Of a stretch of 29,140 bases of DNA, positions 16,849 to 25,102 are shown piece by piece. This DNA comes from Flavobacteriia bacterium. Lineage in GTDB: Bacteria; Bacteroidota; Bacteroidia; Flavobacteriales; Flavobacteriaceae. The notes under the pieces are model-generated. The model did no database searches. It saw only the letters and a program-made list of their open reading frames with translations, and was not told where the DNA came from. A program made the translations under genes and the position numbers. Where the stretch lies: the NCBI GenBank assembly GCA_011330545.1, contig DRQI01000343.1, positions 1-29,140 of the forward strand, written 5' to 3'. Numbering within the stretch: the stretch's first letter is position 1; each line of letters begins with the position of its first letter.

Positions 16849-17304
16849 ATGGAGCGGCAAGAAAGTCCTGATGTAATAATCGATAAGTTTAAGGATGAGT
16901 TTGCCACGGGTACCTGCGCGTATTGCAGTAAAATTATCGATCATCATATTGTTATTGATGTGCCGAAAGAAGAAGACCATTTTTGGTCGCCACAATTGCA
17001 TATAGAGGTTGAAAAAAATGAAGAAAATAAAACGATTGTGAAAGGGTTGTTTGGCCCCAAACCCCAAGTATGGACATTATTTATGTTTATTCATTTTGCT
17101 GTAGCCGTTGCGTTTATGGTTTTTTTAGTGATAGCCTATACGCGGTGGAATTTAAAACGAGATTATTCGTTTGCCTTGACTATGAGTATTGCTTTGCCCA
17201 TATTTTGGGTAATACTGTATTTTTTAGGGCAATTGGGTAAAAAGAAAGGCTATCGGCAAATGTTAGAATTGGATGATTTTTTGACTAAGGTGTTAGAAAA
17301 ATAA
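16849..17304 (+). CDS. Small two-TM protein with cytosolic N-domain, function unknown
   Basis: A 151-residue protein from the ATG at 16849 (MERQESPDVIIDKF...). An upstream in-frame ATG at 16684 would add 55 residues encoded by low-complexity repeat DNA, so I reject it, although the extra part does include a hydrophobic segment. The N-terminal ~70 residues are soluble and contain a CAYC (C-x-x-C) motif and a strand DHHIVIDVP. Two transmembrane helices follow (~79-101 with MFIHFAVAVAFMVFLVIAY, ~112-132 with FALTMSIALPIFWVILYF). The charged C terminus (KKKGYRQMLELDDFLTKVLEK) is cytoplasmic. I do not recognise a named family. It is divergent from der. Confidence 0.75.
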   Translation: MERQESPDVIIDKFKDEFATGTCAYCSKIIDHHIVIDVPKEEDHFWSPQLHIEVEKNEENKTIVKGLFGPKPQVWTLFMFIHFAVAVAFMVFLVIAYTRWNLKRDYSFALTMSIALPIFWVILYFLGQLGKKKGYRQMLELDDFLTKVLEK

Positions 17305-17799
17305 CCAACCTTTTTAGAATACTTTTGATAAGTTGCAATTTCACATCAAAAAGTACCTGCTTTAAATCTTTTTGCCAACTCAGCTTTATATGTTTTCATT
17401 GTTTTGCTGTTGTAATCAATACAAAGCTTTAGGTCCTTCGTAATACCTTTTCATTGTATGATTATTTGAATTATTTTATAATAGCCAGAGTTTACTTTGG
17501 CTATTTTTTTTGCCTATTCTCTTGATGTCATTAGTGTTTAAAACAGAAAGGTTTTTTTAAGTATTCTGAATTCTCAAGACTGAAAGAATTCTGAATCGGA
17601 AAGTAAATTTCACTTTTGAAATTTTCTTGTTTTCAACACGCAAATCATAGATTTGTTATTCTGGATGATAGAAATTTCTTAGCTGTGTATTTTCATTTTC
17701 TCGATGATGTTATAATTTGATATTCGATTCTTCAACTACCTTTTTTTCGCTTACAATTTAGCATATTTTCAATTTATATAATAACTGAATATCAATCGT
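17305..17799. other. Long intergenic region, no gene seen
   Basis: About 500 bp of AT-rich sequence between the two-TM gene and the receptor-gene control region. The only firm element is the terminator at 17480-17511. A 9-bp word ATTCTGAAT occurs twice (17563, 17588). No reading frame of credible size or composition was found on either strand. Confidence 0.6.
17480..17511 (+). terminator. Strong intrinsic terminator 176 bp past the nearest stop codon
   Basis: AATAGCCA (17480-17487) pairs with TGGCTATT (17498-17505) around a 10-nt loop and runs into eight Ts (17504-17511). It would end either a long 3' UTR of the two-TM gene or a small independent RNA from 17305-17479. Confidence 0.85.
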
Positions 17800-17857
17800 T
17801 TACATCTTAATTATACTTTTTCACATCATTTTTTGAGGCACTCACATCATTCGTTGA
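17800..17857 (+). promoter_or_regulatory. Three 21-bp-phased direct repeats, candidate LytTR operator
   Basis: TTACATCT starts at 17800, TCACATCA at 17821 and TCACATCA at 17842, each exactly 21 bp apart. Copies two and three share 14 of 16 bases (TCACATCATTTTTTGA / TCACATCATTCGTTGA). The consensus TYAMATCA matches a similar four-copy array at 24524-24594. The last copy starts 46 bp upstream of the -7 box of the Oar-like receptor gene, a suitable place for an activator. Assignment to the LytTR regulator encoded at 21390-22166 is inference. Confidence 0.65.
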
Positions 17858-17887
17858 AAGTAGGCCTTTTTTAAAGGTTTAAAATAC

Positions 17888-17895
17888 TAATTTTG
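17888..17895 (+). promoter_or_regulatory. Bacteroidota -7 box for the Oar-like receptor gene
   Basis: TAATTTTG matches TAnnTTTG perfectly. No TTG lies at the usual -33 distance, which fits an activator-dependent promoter. Transcription would begin near 17902, giving a ~28-nt leader to the ATG at 17930. This placement excludes the upstream in-frame start at 17900. Confidence 0.6.
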
Positions 17896-17929
17896 GCTTT
17901 TGAAAGAAACACTAATTCAAATTTTACAA

Positions 17930-20900
17930 ATGAAAAAAAATATAAATTTATTAATGGTATTGATGTGCTTTGTTATGACATCAGCCATGTATGGGCAAGG
18001 GGTTACAACTTCTTCGCTTAATGGTAAAGTTCTCGATAATAATGGCAATCCGTTACCGGGAGCAAACATTGTTGTGGTTCATATTCCTTCAGGAACAAGA
18101 TATGGATCAGCAACAGATTTTGACGGGTTGTTTAGAATCTCCAATATGAGAGTTGGCGGGCCGTATAAAATTACTATTTCCTATGTAGGGTTTAACGATT
18201 TTATTAGAGAAAATGTTACACTTCAACTAGGGCAAACATTTAGAATAAATGCCAACATGGTTGAAACCTCTAATACCCTTGAAGAAGTGGTAATCAAAGC
18301 ACAAAGCGGAGGTGTTTTTAACGGAAACAAAACCGGTACCGAAACAACAATTAGTCAAAGAGAAATAGCTACTATTGCTTCGGCTTCCAGATCAATTGCC
18401 GATTTTGTCAGACTAACACCTCAAACTCAAATTTCTGAAGGTAATGACGGTTTTTCAATATCGATTAGTGGCCAAAATAATCGTTTTAATTCAATCTATA
18501 TAGATGGTGCTGTAAATAATGATGTATTTGGCTTAGCGGGTTCGGGTACTAATGGCGGCCAAACCGGTGTGAGTCCGTTTTCGATAGATGCTATCGAATC
18601 TTTTCAAGTGAATATTGCTCCATTTGATGTTAAAATATCCGGGTTTACGGGAGGTGCTATTAGCGCAATTACTAGATCAGGAACCAACAATTTTGAAGGG
18701 TCTGTGTATTATTTTCTTAGAAATGAAAGTTTAGCAGGTAAAACACCTCCTGACTTGGCATTTGGCAACTCAAGAACTAAACTGGGAGAATTTACGGCTA
18801 AAACTTATGGAGTTAGAATTGGAGGCCCGATAGTTAAAGATAAATTGTTCTTTTTTGTGAATTATGAAAGGCAAGATGAAGAAACTCCACAACCATTTAA
18901 TATAGGTTCTTATACAGGAGATTCTGATGCGGCTGATTTAGGAAGGTTAAGAGACTTTATTAATACAACATATAATTATGATATTGGTAATTTTGATAAC
19001 GCGGTAAGAACCCTTGTAAGTGATAAAGTAACTGCTAAATTAGATTGGAATATAAGTGACAAGCATAAGTTGTCTTTAAAACACAGTTATGTTAAATCAG
19101 ATAATTTAGAAACCAGAAGTTCAAGTTCTCGGTCGTTAGCTTTTTCTAATGGTTCTGAAACCTTTTTGTCGAAAACAAACTCGAGTTCATTAGAATGGAG
19201 TTTTCAAGGAAATAAGACTTCTAATAGTTTATTGTTAGGATATACGCAAGTAAGAGATGATAGAGACCCGGCCGGAGACCCTTTTCCTTCAGTATTTATC
19301 GGTGACGGCTTAAATCCATTTGCCTTTCAAGGAATTTTATTAGGAGCAGAGCCTTTTTCGACAGCTAACTTGTTAGATACAGATATCTTTACAATCACTG
19401 ATAATTTTCAAATATATAAAGGTGTCCACACTATAACTATAGGTACACATAACGAGTTTACAAAAGTAAAAAACTTATTTTTTCCTTTTAATTTCGGGAG
19501 ATATATGTATAATTCTATTGACGAGTTTATAAATGGCGACCCGGCCTTTAGGTATGAAAGAGGATACTCGTTGATAAGCTCAGGAGCAGGAGATACGTCT
19601 TCGGGTGCAGCAGAGTTCAAAACACAGCAATATGGTATATATTTTCAAGATGAGGCTCAAATTTCAGATAATTTTAAGTTGTCTGTCGGTGTTCGTTTTG
19701 ATATGCCTGTTTGGGAAGACGGAGCAGTTAATGATGACTTTAATAATAGAACAATCCCTTTATTAGAAGCTGAAGGAAAAGATTTAAGAGGGGCAAGAGT
19801 GGGCAAAAAAGTATCCACCAAAGTGAATCTTTCACCTAGAGTTGGGTTTAATTGGAATGTAAAAGGAGAAAGCAAAACACAAATACGAGGAGGCCTTGGT
19901 ATTTTTACTTCTCGACTGCCTTTTGTATGGCCGGGAGGCACATATAACAACAATGGCTTAACCGGAGGTTTTGCTGTGATTAGAAATAGCGCAGTATTTA
20001 ATCCGGATACAGATAATCAACCGGTTACAGCGGTGCCCGGTTCAGGTGAATTTGGCGGAAATGTCGATTTATTTGCACCGAGTTTTAGACTGCCGCAAGT
20101 TGTTAAATACAATCTTGCCATAGACCAAAAACTACCTTGGGGAATTACCGCCTCTGCTGACATCATATATAATGATAATTTAAGTGCTATTTATTATGAA
20201 GGCTTAAATATAAAAGGGCCAATAGGAAGTTTAATAGGTGCAGATAACAGGCCCGTTTACTCCTCTCGTTCTATAGATCGAACCTACCAAAGAATAACAT
20301 TGGCTTATAATACTACAAAAGGTACGTCTTGGAATACATCTTTCACATTGCGCAAGAATTTTACCGCTACTGATAAATTCAAGATTTATTCTTCAGCTAC
20401 CTATTCTTATGGAGATGCAGATGCTATTTTTGATGCAGGCTCTTCACAAAACAGTTCACAATGGAGAAATCAGCAAACCGTAAACGGTAAAAATTCTAAA
20501 TTACCCGTAACCAGATCGGATTTTTCACAAGGAGGAAGAGTTTTAGCAAATACCAGCTTTGAATTTAAATGGAACGATAATGCTAAAACCACGATTGGGC
20601 TTTTCTACGATGCTACTGAAGGCCAACCCTTCTCATATATTTATGGCTCAAGCGATAGGTCGAGATTATTGGGTGATGACTCTAGGGATAATGCATTATT
20701 TTATGTTCCTGCAAGTGCTGCAGAAATTAATTTAATTGACATAGATAATGGAGGTACTATAATAACTGCAGCAGAACAATGGGCTGCACTAGATAATTTT
20801 ATTGAAAATAATGATTATCTGAGAAGCCGTAGAGGCCAATATACCGAAAGAAATGGCGATCGAGGTAAATGGAGTCATGTTGTTGATTTGAAATTCATTC

Positions 20901-21172
20901 AAGATTTTACAATTAAAGCCTTAGGCAAAAAGCAAACACTTCAATTTACTGCCGATATTTTCAATTTTACAAATTTACTCAATAAAAATTGGGGCAAGCG
21001 TTACTTTACAAGAGATGTAACCATTGTTAATGTTGAAAATGGCAGAGGAAGGGTAGACCCTGAATTTAATTTTGACCCTAATAGAAGAATTGATATAAAT
21101 CAATTAGACGATAGAGGTATTCAAAGTTCAAGATGGCAAATGCAATTAGGGATAAGATATTTCTTTAATTAA
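17930..21172 (+). CDS. Oar-like TonB-dependent outer-membrane receptor
   Basis: A 1080-residue receptor. The signal peptide (MKKNINLLMVLMCFVMTSAM, then YGQG) is followed by a carboxypeptidase-regulatory-like beta-sandwich (~20-105, LNGKVLDNNGNPLPGANIVV and YGSATDFDGLFRISNM). A linker with NTLEEVVIKAQ precedes a plug (~120-240) with the Oar-type sequence FSIDAIESFQVNIAPFDVK and GGAISAITRSGTNNFEG. A long beta-barrel (~250-1080) ends in an aromatic terminal strand, MQLGIRYFFN. It lacks SusC hallmarks and has no SusD partner, so it is the stand-alone Oar-like class. The substrate is unknown; peptides or protein-derived ligands are proposed for some relatives. I start at 17930, not the in-frame codon at 17900, because the -7 box at 17888 leaves no room for the longer form. 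It ends in a strong terminator, opposite the LytTR operon. Confidence 0.93.
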   Translation: MKKNINLLMVLMCFVMTSAMYGQGVTTSSLNGKVLDNNGNPLPGANIVVVHIPSGTRYGSATDFDGLFRISNMRVGGPYKITISYVGFNDFIRENVTLQLGQTFRINANMVETSNTLEEVVIKAQSGGVFNGNKTGTETTISQREIATIASASRSIADFVRLTPQTQISEGNDGFSISISGQNNRFNSIYIDGAVNNDVFGLAGSGTNGGQTGVSPFSIDAIESFQVNIAPFDVKISGFTGGAISAITRSGTNNFEGSVYYFLRNESLAGKTPPDLAFGNSRTKLGEFTAKTYGVRIGGPIVKDKLFFFVNYERQDEETPQPFNIGSYTGDSDAADLGRLRDFINTTYNYDIGNFDNAVRTLVSDKVTAKLDWNISDKHKLSLKHSYVKSDNLETRSSSSRSLAFSNGSETFLSKTNSSSLEWSFQGNKTSNSLLLGYTQVRDDRDPAGDPFPSVFIGDGLNPFAFQGILLGAEPFSTANLLDTDIFTITDNFQIYKGVHTITIGTHNEFTKVKNLFFPFNFGRYMYNSIDEFINGDPAFRYERGYSLISSGAGDTSSGAAEFKTQQYGIYFQDEAQISDNFKLSVGVRFDMPVWEDGAVNDDFNNRTIPLLEAEGKDLRGARVGKKVSTKVNLSPRVGFNWNVKGESKTQIRGGLGIFTSRLPFVWPGGTYNNNGLTGGFAVIRNSAVFNPDTDNQPVTAVPGSGEFGGNVDLFAPSFRLPQVVKYNLAIDQKLPWGITASADIIYNDNLSAIYYEGLNIKGPIGSLIGADNRPVYSSRSIDRTYQRITLAYNTTKGTSWNTSFTLRKNFTATDKFKIYSSATYSYGDADAIFDAGSSQNSSQWRNQQTVNGKNSKLPVTRSDFSQGGRVLANTSFEFKWNDNAKTTIGLFYDATEGQPFSYIYGSSDRSRLLGDDSRDNALFYVPASAAEINLIDIDNGGTIITAAEQWAALDNFIENNDYLRSRRGQYTERNGDRGKWSHVVDLKFIQDFTIKALGKKQTLQFTADIFNFTNLLNKNWGKRYFTRDVTIVNVENGRGRVDPEFNFDPNRRIDINQLDDRGIQSSRWQMQLGIRYFFN

Positions 21173-21178
21173 CTAATT

Positions 21179-21216
21179 AAAAGCCATCAGAAAGCTAATT
21201 TTTTGATGGCTTTTTT
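21179..21216. terminator. Intrinsic terminator after the Oar-like receptor
   Basis: AAAAGCCATCA (21179-21189) pairs perfectly with TGATGGCTTTT (21204-21214), with Ts to 21216. The A-rich left flank could let it also stop transcription of the convergent LytTR gene. The remaining 170 bp to 21389 show nothing further. Confidence 0.9.
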
Positions 21217-21389
21217 AATGCATGTTGATTTAAAATAGGGTTATTTATTTCTATTGGCTCATGCGGTTTCTTTACCAATAAATTTAGAGTATGGAAACGG
21301 GTACAAAAAAAGCGGCTATCTTGTTGTACTTGAATTAGGCATTTTTTAAGAGACACATAAATTTTTAAAAAGAGTTCAAATATATGTTA

Positions 21390-22166
21390 TTAGAGCCCTA
21401 GTTTAGTAAACAACTCTTTTTTATAGCTTTTGCTAATTCTGAATAGTTTGCCATCTTTCATTTTTACATCCAATTCATTGTAATTAGAATGTACCAATTC
21501 TTGTAAATATTCTAGGTTGATGATGGTTGACCTATGTATTCTGGCAAATTCAATTTTGTTGAGTTTTACAATTAAATTTGAAAGGGGTTCTCTTAGTAAA
21601 TATTGTTTTTCATCTGTATGAATTTCAGCATAATACCCTGATGCTTCTATGTATTTAATATACTTGGTATTGATAAAATGTACTTTATTTCCCAGTTTAA
21701 TGGGCAGCTTTTGAATGCCTGTATCTTGTTTTTGTGTCTCAGGGTTTTGCATATAGTTTAGCAATCCGTCAAGTTTGGTTTCCAGTTCGGTTGTTTTATT
21801 ATTTTTTAAATGATCGCATGCTTTTCTAAGCGATTTAAAAAACCGCTCATCCCTAAAAGGTTTTAATAAATAATCAAAGGCAAAGTAGTCAAACCCTTTG
21901 ATGGCATATTTATCATAGGCCGTCACAAAAATCACCAGTGGTTTTGCCTTAATCTTTAGGGCATTTAGCACGTCAAACCCCGTCATATCTTTCATTTGTA
22001 TGTCTAAAAAAATAAGTTGTGGTTGTAACTGCGTAATCATCTGTATTGCTTCTTTGCCACTAGAACATTCACCTAAAATAGTAATTTCAGGAACTTCGTT
22101 AAGCAAATTGTGCAACCTTTTTCTGGCTAAAATTTCATCGTCTATCAGTAAAGAAGTTATTTTCAT
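21390..22166 (-). CDS. LytTR-family response regulator
   Basis: A 258-residue regulator. The receiver domain (1-~118) has Asp9/Asp10 in LLIDDEILARKRL, phospho-acceptor Asp55 in LIFLDIQMKDMTGFD, FVTAYD and the KPF lysine in DYLLKPF. A glutamine/threonine-rich linker (~120-153) leads to a LytTR DNA-binding domain (~155-256) with FINTKYIKYIEASGYYAEIH, LLREPLSNLIVKL, FARIHRSTIINLEYL and a final KMKDGKLFRISKSYKKEL. LytTR proteins bind as two subunits to direct repeats about 21 bp apart. It is last in an operon of three, 21 bp after the canonical sensor kinase, and lies between two TonB-receptor genes whose upstream regions both carry 21-bp-phased repeats. It is the best candidate to bind them. Confidence 0.95.
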   Translation of the reverse strand: MKITSLLIDDEILARKRLHNLLNEVPEITILGECSSGKEAIQMITQLQPQLIFLDIQMKDMTGFDVLNALKIKAKPLVIFVTAYDKYAIKGFDYFAFDYLLKPFRDERFFKSLRKACDHLKNNKTTELETKLDGLLNYMQNPETQKQDTGIQKLPIKLGNKVHFINTKYIKYIEASGYYAEIHTDEKQYLLREPLSNLIVKLNKIEFARIHRSTIINLEYLQELVHSNYNELDVKMKDGKLFRISKSYKKELFTKLGL

Positions 22167-22187
22167 AAGATTGAGGGTTTTGATAAT

Positions 22188-23288
22188 TCAAGATTTTTTT
22201 AGGGTTTGGTATGGTATTTTTATAAAGGTTATAACGCCAGAGTTATCGTTGTTGTTTTTGACAATAAATTCAAAATTACCACCAAATAAATTATGGAGCC
22301 TTTCTTGTGTGTTTTTTAAACCAATGCCTTTTTTGAGTAATTGATAAAATTCATTTTTTAACAATTGGCCATTGTTTTCAATTAAAATAATTAGGTAATC
22401 AGCATTTTTATAAATGGATAACTTTATTATTAGCTTTGTATTTTCATAAGAATATCCGTGTTTTATGGCATTTTCTAATAAAGGTTGCAAAAGCATATTC
22501 GGAATTAAGACCTCTAAAGTATTTACATCGATATTCTTTTGAATGGTAAGATGATCTGAAAACCGTTCAATAATTATACTTATATATTTGTCTAAAAGGT
22601 TTAATTCTCTTTGTACAGGAATTAACAACTCTTCTTTTGTTTTTAGAATTCCTTTAAATAAATCGATAAAATTTGTGATTAACACTTGCGATTTTTCTTT
22701 ATCAACAGTAATTAAAGAAGAGATACTATTGAGGGTGTTAAATACAAAGTGAGGGTGTAATTGTGCTTTTAGCATATTCATTTTTATAGAAACGAGTTGC
22801 GTTTGAAGTTTTGTCTTTTGATTTTCACTGGTTTTTATTTTTTTAATGTAGTAGTACCCATAGATAATACTGAGCATTGAAAAATAAGTTAAAAAAGTGA
22901 TATCGATATAAGATAAAAAGTAGTTAACCGAAATAGTTTTGGTAATTTTTTCAATATCGCCTGAGACTAAAAAATTTTTAAACAAAACAGATGTCATCAA
23001 AACCAAATTCAGCAATAAAGAAAGAAAAAAATGAATGATAAAGATAAGATTTATATTCAGTTTTTTTTGATGCATTTTCTTTGTTAAATAACTTACAAAT
23101 ATCATGTAAACCATTACGGTTGTCCAATCAGAGAGTACCGTATACACCCAAATGTCTAACCAAGTATAGTTTGGAAAATACCCTTTCATTTTAAAGTATG
23201 AGCTATTGAGGGCTTGAACGATGGCTATAATAGCATAGAATATCCCCAAGTACTTAATAAGCCTTAAATTGAATGATTTTTTAAACAT
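22188..23288 (-). CDS. LytS-type sensor histidine kinase
   Basis: A 366-residue membrane kinase of the His_kinase (LytS/YehU) family. Four hydrophobic segments (~11-29, 48-68, 80-103, 122-148) form the N-terminal sensor, with no large extracellular domain. A coiled coil (~150-172) leads to the phospho-acceptor motif QLHPHFVFNTLNSI, with His180 as the expected site. The N-box LLQPLLENAIKHGYS (Asn273, His277) and G-box KKGIGLKNTQERL (321-331) are intact, followed by VITFIKIPY, so it should be catalytically active. I start at the ATG at 23288 instead of the TTG three bases upstream. The stop of the preceding gene and this ATG overlap as TGATG, implying translational coupling. Its partners are the LytTR regulator after it and the degenerate paralogue before it. 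Confidence 0.93.
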   Translation of the reverse strand: MFKKSFNLRLIKYLGIFYAIIAIVQALNSSYFKMKGYFPNYTWLDIWVYTVLSDWTTVMVYMIFVSYLTKKMHQKKLNINLIFIIHFFLSLLLNLVLMTSVLFKNFLVSGDIEKITKTISVNYFLSYIDITFLTYFSMLSIIYGYYYIKKIKTSENQKTKLQTQLVSIKMNMLKAQLHPHFVFNTLNSISSLITVDKEKSQVLITNFIDLFKGILKTKEELLIPVQRELNLLDKYISIIIERFSDHLTIQKNIDVNTLEVLIPNMLLQPLLENAIKHGYSYENTKLIIKLSIYKNADYLIILIENNGQLLKNEFYQLLKKGIGLKNTQERLHNLFGGNFEFIVKNNNDNSGVITFIKIPYQTLKKS

Positions 23289-24304
23289 CAAATAGGGATT
23301 TTAATTTCGGTTACAATTTTATTATTAAATAGGTTACAGAGATATGTATAATTATTCTTGTACAAAGATTGTAGCCTGTTGTGTAAGCTTTGTGTGAGCG
23401 TTTCTTTTATTAAAAGTTCATCTTCAGTTAATTGTATAAATTCACCACTGTTTGTCAGGTCAATGTGCAAATAATTATTTTTTTTATAAATAGCTATTTG
23501 AACTGTTATCTTTGAATTTTTCTTTAAGGAAAAGTTTTTTAATAAATTTTCTTGAATGGGTTGTAATAGCATAGTTGGTATCAAGATGTTTTCAAGTCCT
23601 TTTTCTATGCTTTTGGTATAAGCAAACCCGTTAGGGTACCTTATTGATACGATGGTATTGAATTTTTCAAGTAATTGCAATTCTTTTTTTAACGTAATAA
23701 AGTCATTGTCTTTATACCTGATAATTGTCCGAAATAAATCTCCAAAATCTGCAATTAAGTCTTGTGATTTTTTCTCGTCAATTTCAATTTGTTTAGAAAC
23801 GCTTTTTAATGTATTAAAAATAAAACCGGGTTGCATTTGTATTTTAAATATTCTCATATTAGAATGAGCAAGTTGAAGTTGAATTTGCGATTTTTGTTGT
23901 TCTATTTTTTTTAATTTTTTGATATAATGATAGGCATGAATAATACCAACCAAGGCAAAGTAGGTTAAGAAAATCTCAACAAAAGCAATCATAAATGAAT
24001 CGAAGGATATATCGTGCAATGCTTGTTTGACTGTGAAATTACCAAAAGTATATTTGTAGAGTGACTCTATTGAAAACACAAAGTAGAACAAGAAAAAAGA
24101 TAAAAATAGGTGAATAAAAACCCTAACTATCCAATTTATATTTTTTTGAAATGTCCATTTCACAATTTGATTGATAAATAACATAAAGACTAAGACAAGC
24201 AGCCATTTCATAAAAACAGCATAGGCAAATATCTCGAACCATGTCATATTTTTAAGGAACCCTTGACTTTTGAAATATACCAATTGGCACATTTTTAGTA
24301 GCAT
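23288..24304 (-). CDS. LytS-like pseudokinase paralogue
   Basis: A 338-residue paralogue of the adjacent kinase, with the same hydrophobic N-terminal region, coiled coil and His_kinase-like body, but the catalytic positions are lost. The motif QLHPHFVFNTLNS of the neighbour is QMQPGFIFNTLKS here, so His178 and the phospho-acceptor His180 become Gln158 and Gly160 (codon 23825-23827). The N-box ENAIKHG becomes ENLLKNF, keeping Glu252 and Asn253 but losing His and Gly. The GxGLxN lid is absent (TLTQSLHNRL at 302-311). The frame is intact and the stop overlaps the next start, so it is probably a functional non-catalytic partner. It may start earlier: 25 in-frame codons upstream of the ATG, back to a stop at 24380, read LFKYLTLFFTVT and align with the neighbour's first TM helix, but contain no ATG/GTG/TTG. 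Confidence 0.85.
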   Translation of the reverse strand: MLLKMCQLVYFKSQGFLKNMTWFEIFAYAVFMKWLLVLVFMLFINQIVKWTFQKNINWIVRVFIHLFLSFFLFYFVFSIESLYKYTFGNFTVKQALHDISFDSFMIAFVEIFLTYFALVGIIHAYHYIKKLKKIEQQKSQIQLQLAHSNMRIFKIQMQPGFIFNTLKSVSKQIEIDEKKSQDLIADFGDLFRTIIRYKDNDFITLKKELQLLEKFNTIVSIRYPNGFAYTKSIEKGLENILIPTMLLQPIQENLLKNFSLKKNSKITVQIAIYKKNNYLHIDLTNSGEFIQLTEDELLIKETLTQSLHNRLQSLYKNNYTYLCNLFNNKIVTEIKIPI

Positions 24305-25102
24305 TGTTACCGTAAAAAATAGGGTTAAGTACTTAAAAAGTATGATGTCAATATTTTTTTTTAACCAGTTGATCTCTTTTTAGTTTTCAGTTATTTTTTG
24401 ATTCCAGTATAAATTCTCACCCCGACTTGGCACCAATTTTATTCTTGCAAATTGTGGTAAGAATAAGGGAAATGTTTGCAAGCTAAGTTTTTTAAATTTT
24501 TTAGATACTATTTAGCAAATCATTTAAATCAGAATATTGTTTTTTTAAATCACCTTACTATTGTTTTAAATCAAAAATAAATTATTTTACTTCATTGAGT
24601 AAAAATGTATTGTTCTAGCAAATTCCTCGCAACCCGTTTGTTATCGAAGAACTTTATTGGTTAGCCTTCTTATCGAGATATATAAAACCTGAATATATCA
24701 TTAATATTGCTGATTATCAAATGAGTACCTAATTTGCAGTAAAAATGCATTATCCCTATCGAAATAGTAACCAAATCATTAATACAGCCTGTCTCGAAGT
24801 TTCGAGGTTATACCTATACACGAGTAATAAAATATTGTAAAGCTAATATTTATCAGCTGTTTACAATGACTTAGAAATGCTTGACTTTTCTTGTGAATAA
24901 TTATTTTTTGCTTACAATCTTCTAAGTACCTATGGTAAGGATATGTTTATTAATGGCTCATCAATACAAAATCATGATAAATTGTATTAAATCAAAATTG
25001 TGCCCACTTACTTCAAATAATGGTGCATACACTTCAATATCATATATGCTAATCTTATACCATAATATCTTAGCCGCATAACTAATTTAAATATTCTAAT
25101 AT
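24305..25102. other. Long control region between pseudokinase operon and susC-like gene
   Basis: About 800 bp, AT-rich, between divergent genes. It contains the 21-bp-phased array at 24524-24594, the perfect palindrome CTCGAA-GT-TTCGAG (24793-24806) and a possible promoter, TTG (24708) with TAATTTG at 24730. No TAnnTTTG box sits near 25103, so the susC-like transcript may have a leader of several hundred bases. A 31-codon frame at ~24745-24840 has no recognisable content and I do not call it. Confidence 0.6.
24524..24594 (+). promoter_or_regulatory. Four 21-bp-phased direct repeats, candidate LytTR operator
   Basis: TTAAATCA starts at 24524, 24545 and 24566, identical in all three (TTTAAATCA counting one base earlier), and TTACTTCA starts at 24587. 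Every interval is exactly 21 bp, two helical turns. The consensus TYAMATCA is the same as in the array at 17800-17857, and the orientation relative to the downstream receptor gene is also the same. The array lies 220 bp from the pseudokinase start (minus strand) and 509 bp from the susC-like start (plus strand), so it could serve either or both. The regulator is inferred to be the neighbouring LytTR protein. Confidence 0.7.

Noticed and set aside
17563..17596. ATTCTGAAT direct repeat (25-bp spacing) as a further operator
   Set aside because: Only two copies, the spacing does not match the 21-bp arrays, and it is over 300 bp from the start codon.
24745..24840. 31-codon frame in the susC leader region
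   Set aside because: It has no recognisable composition, start context or conservation evidence; short frames are expected by chance in 800 bp.
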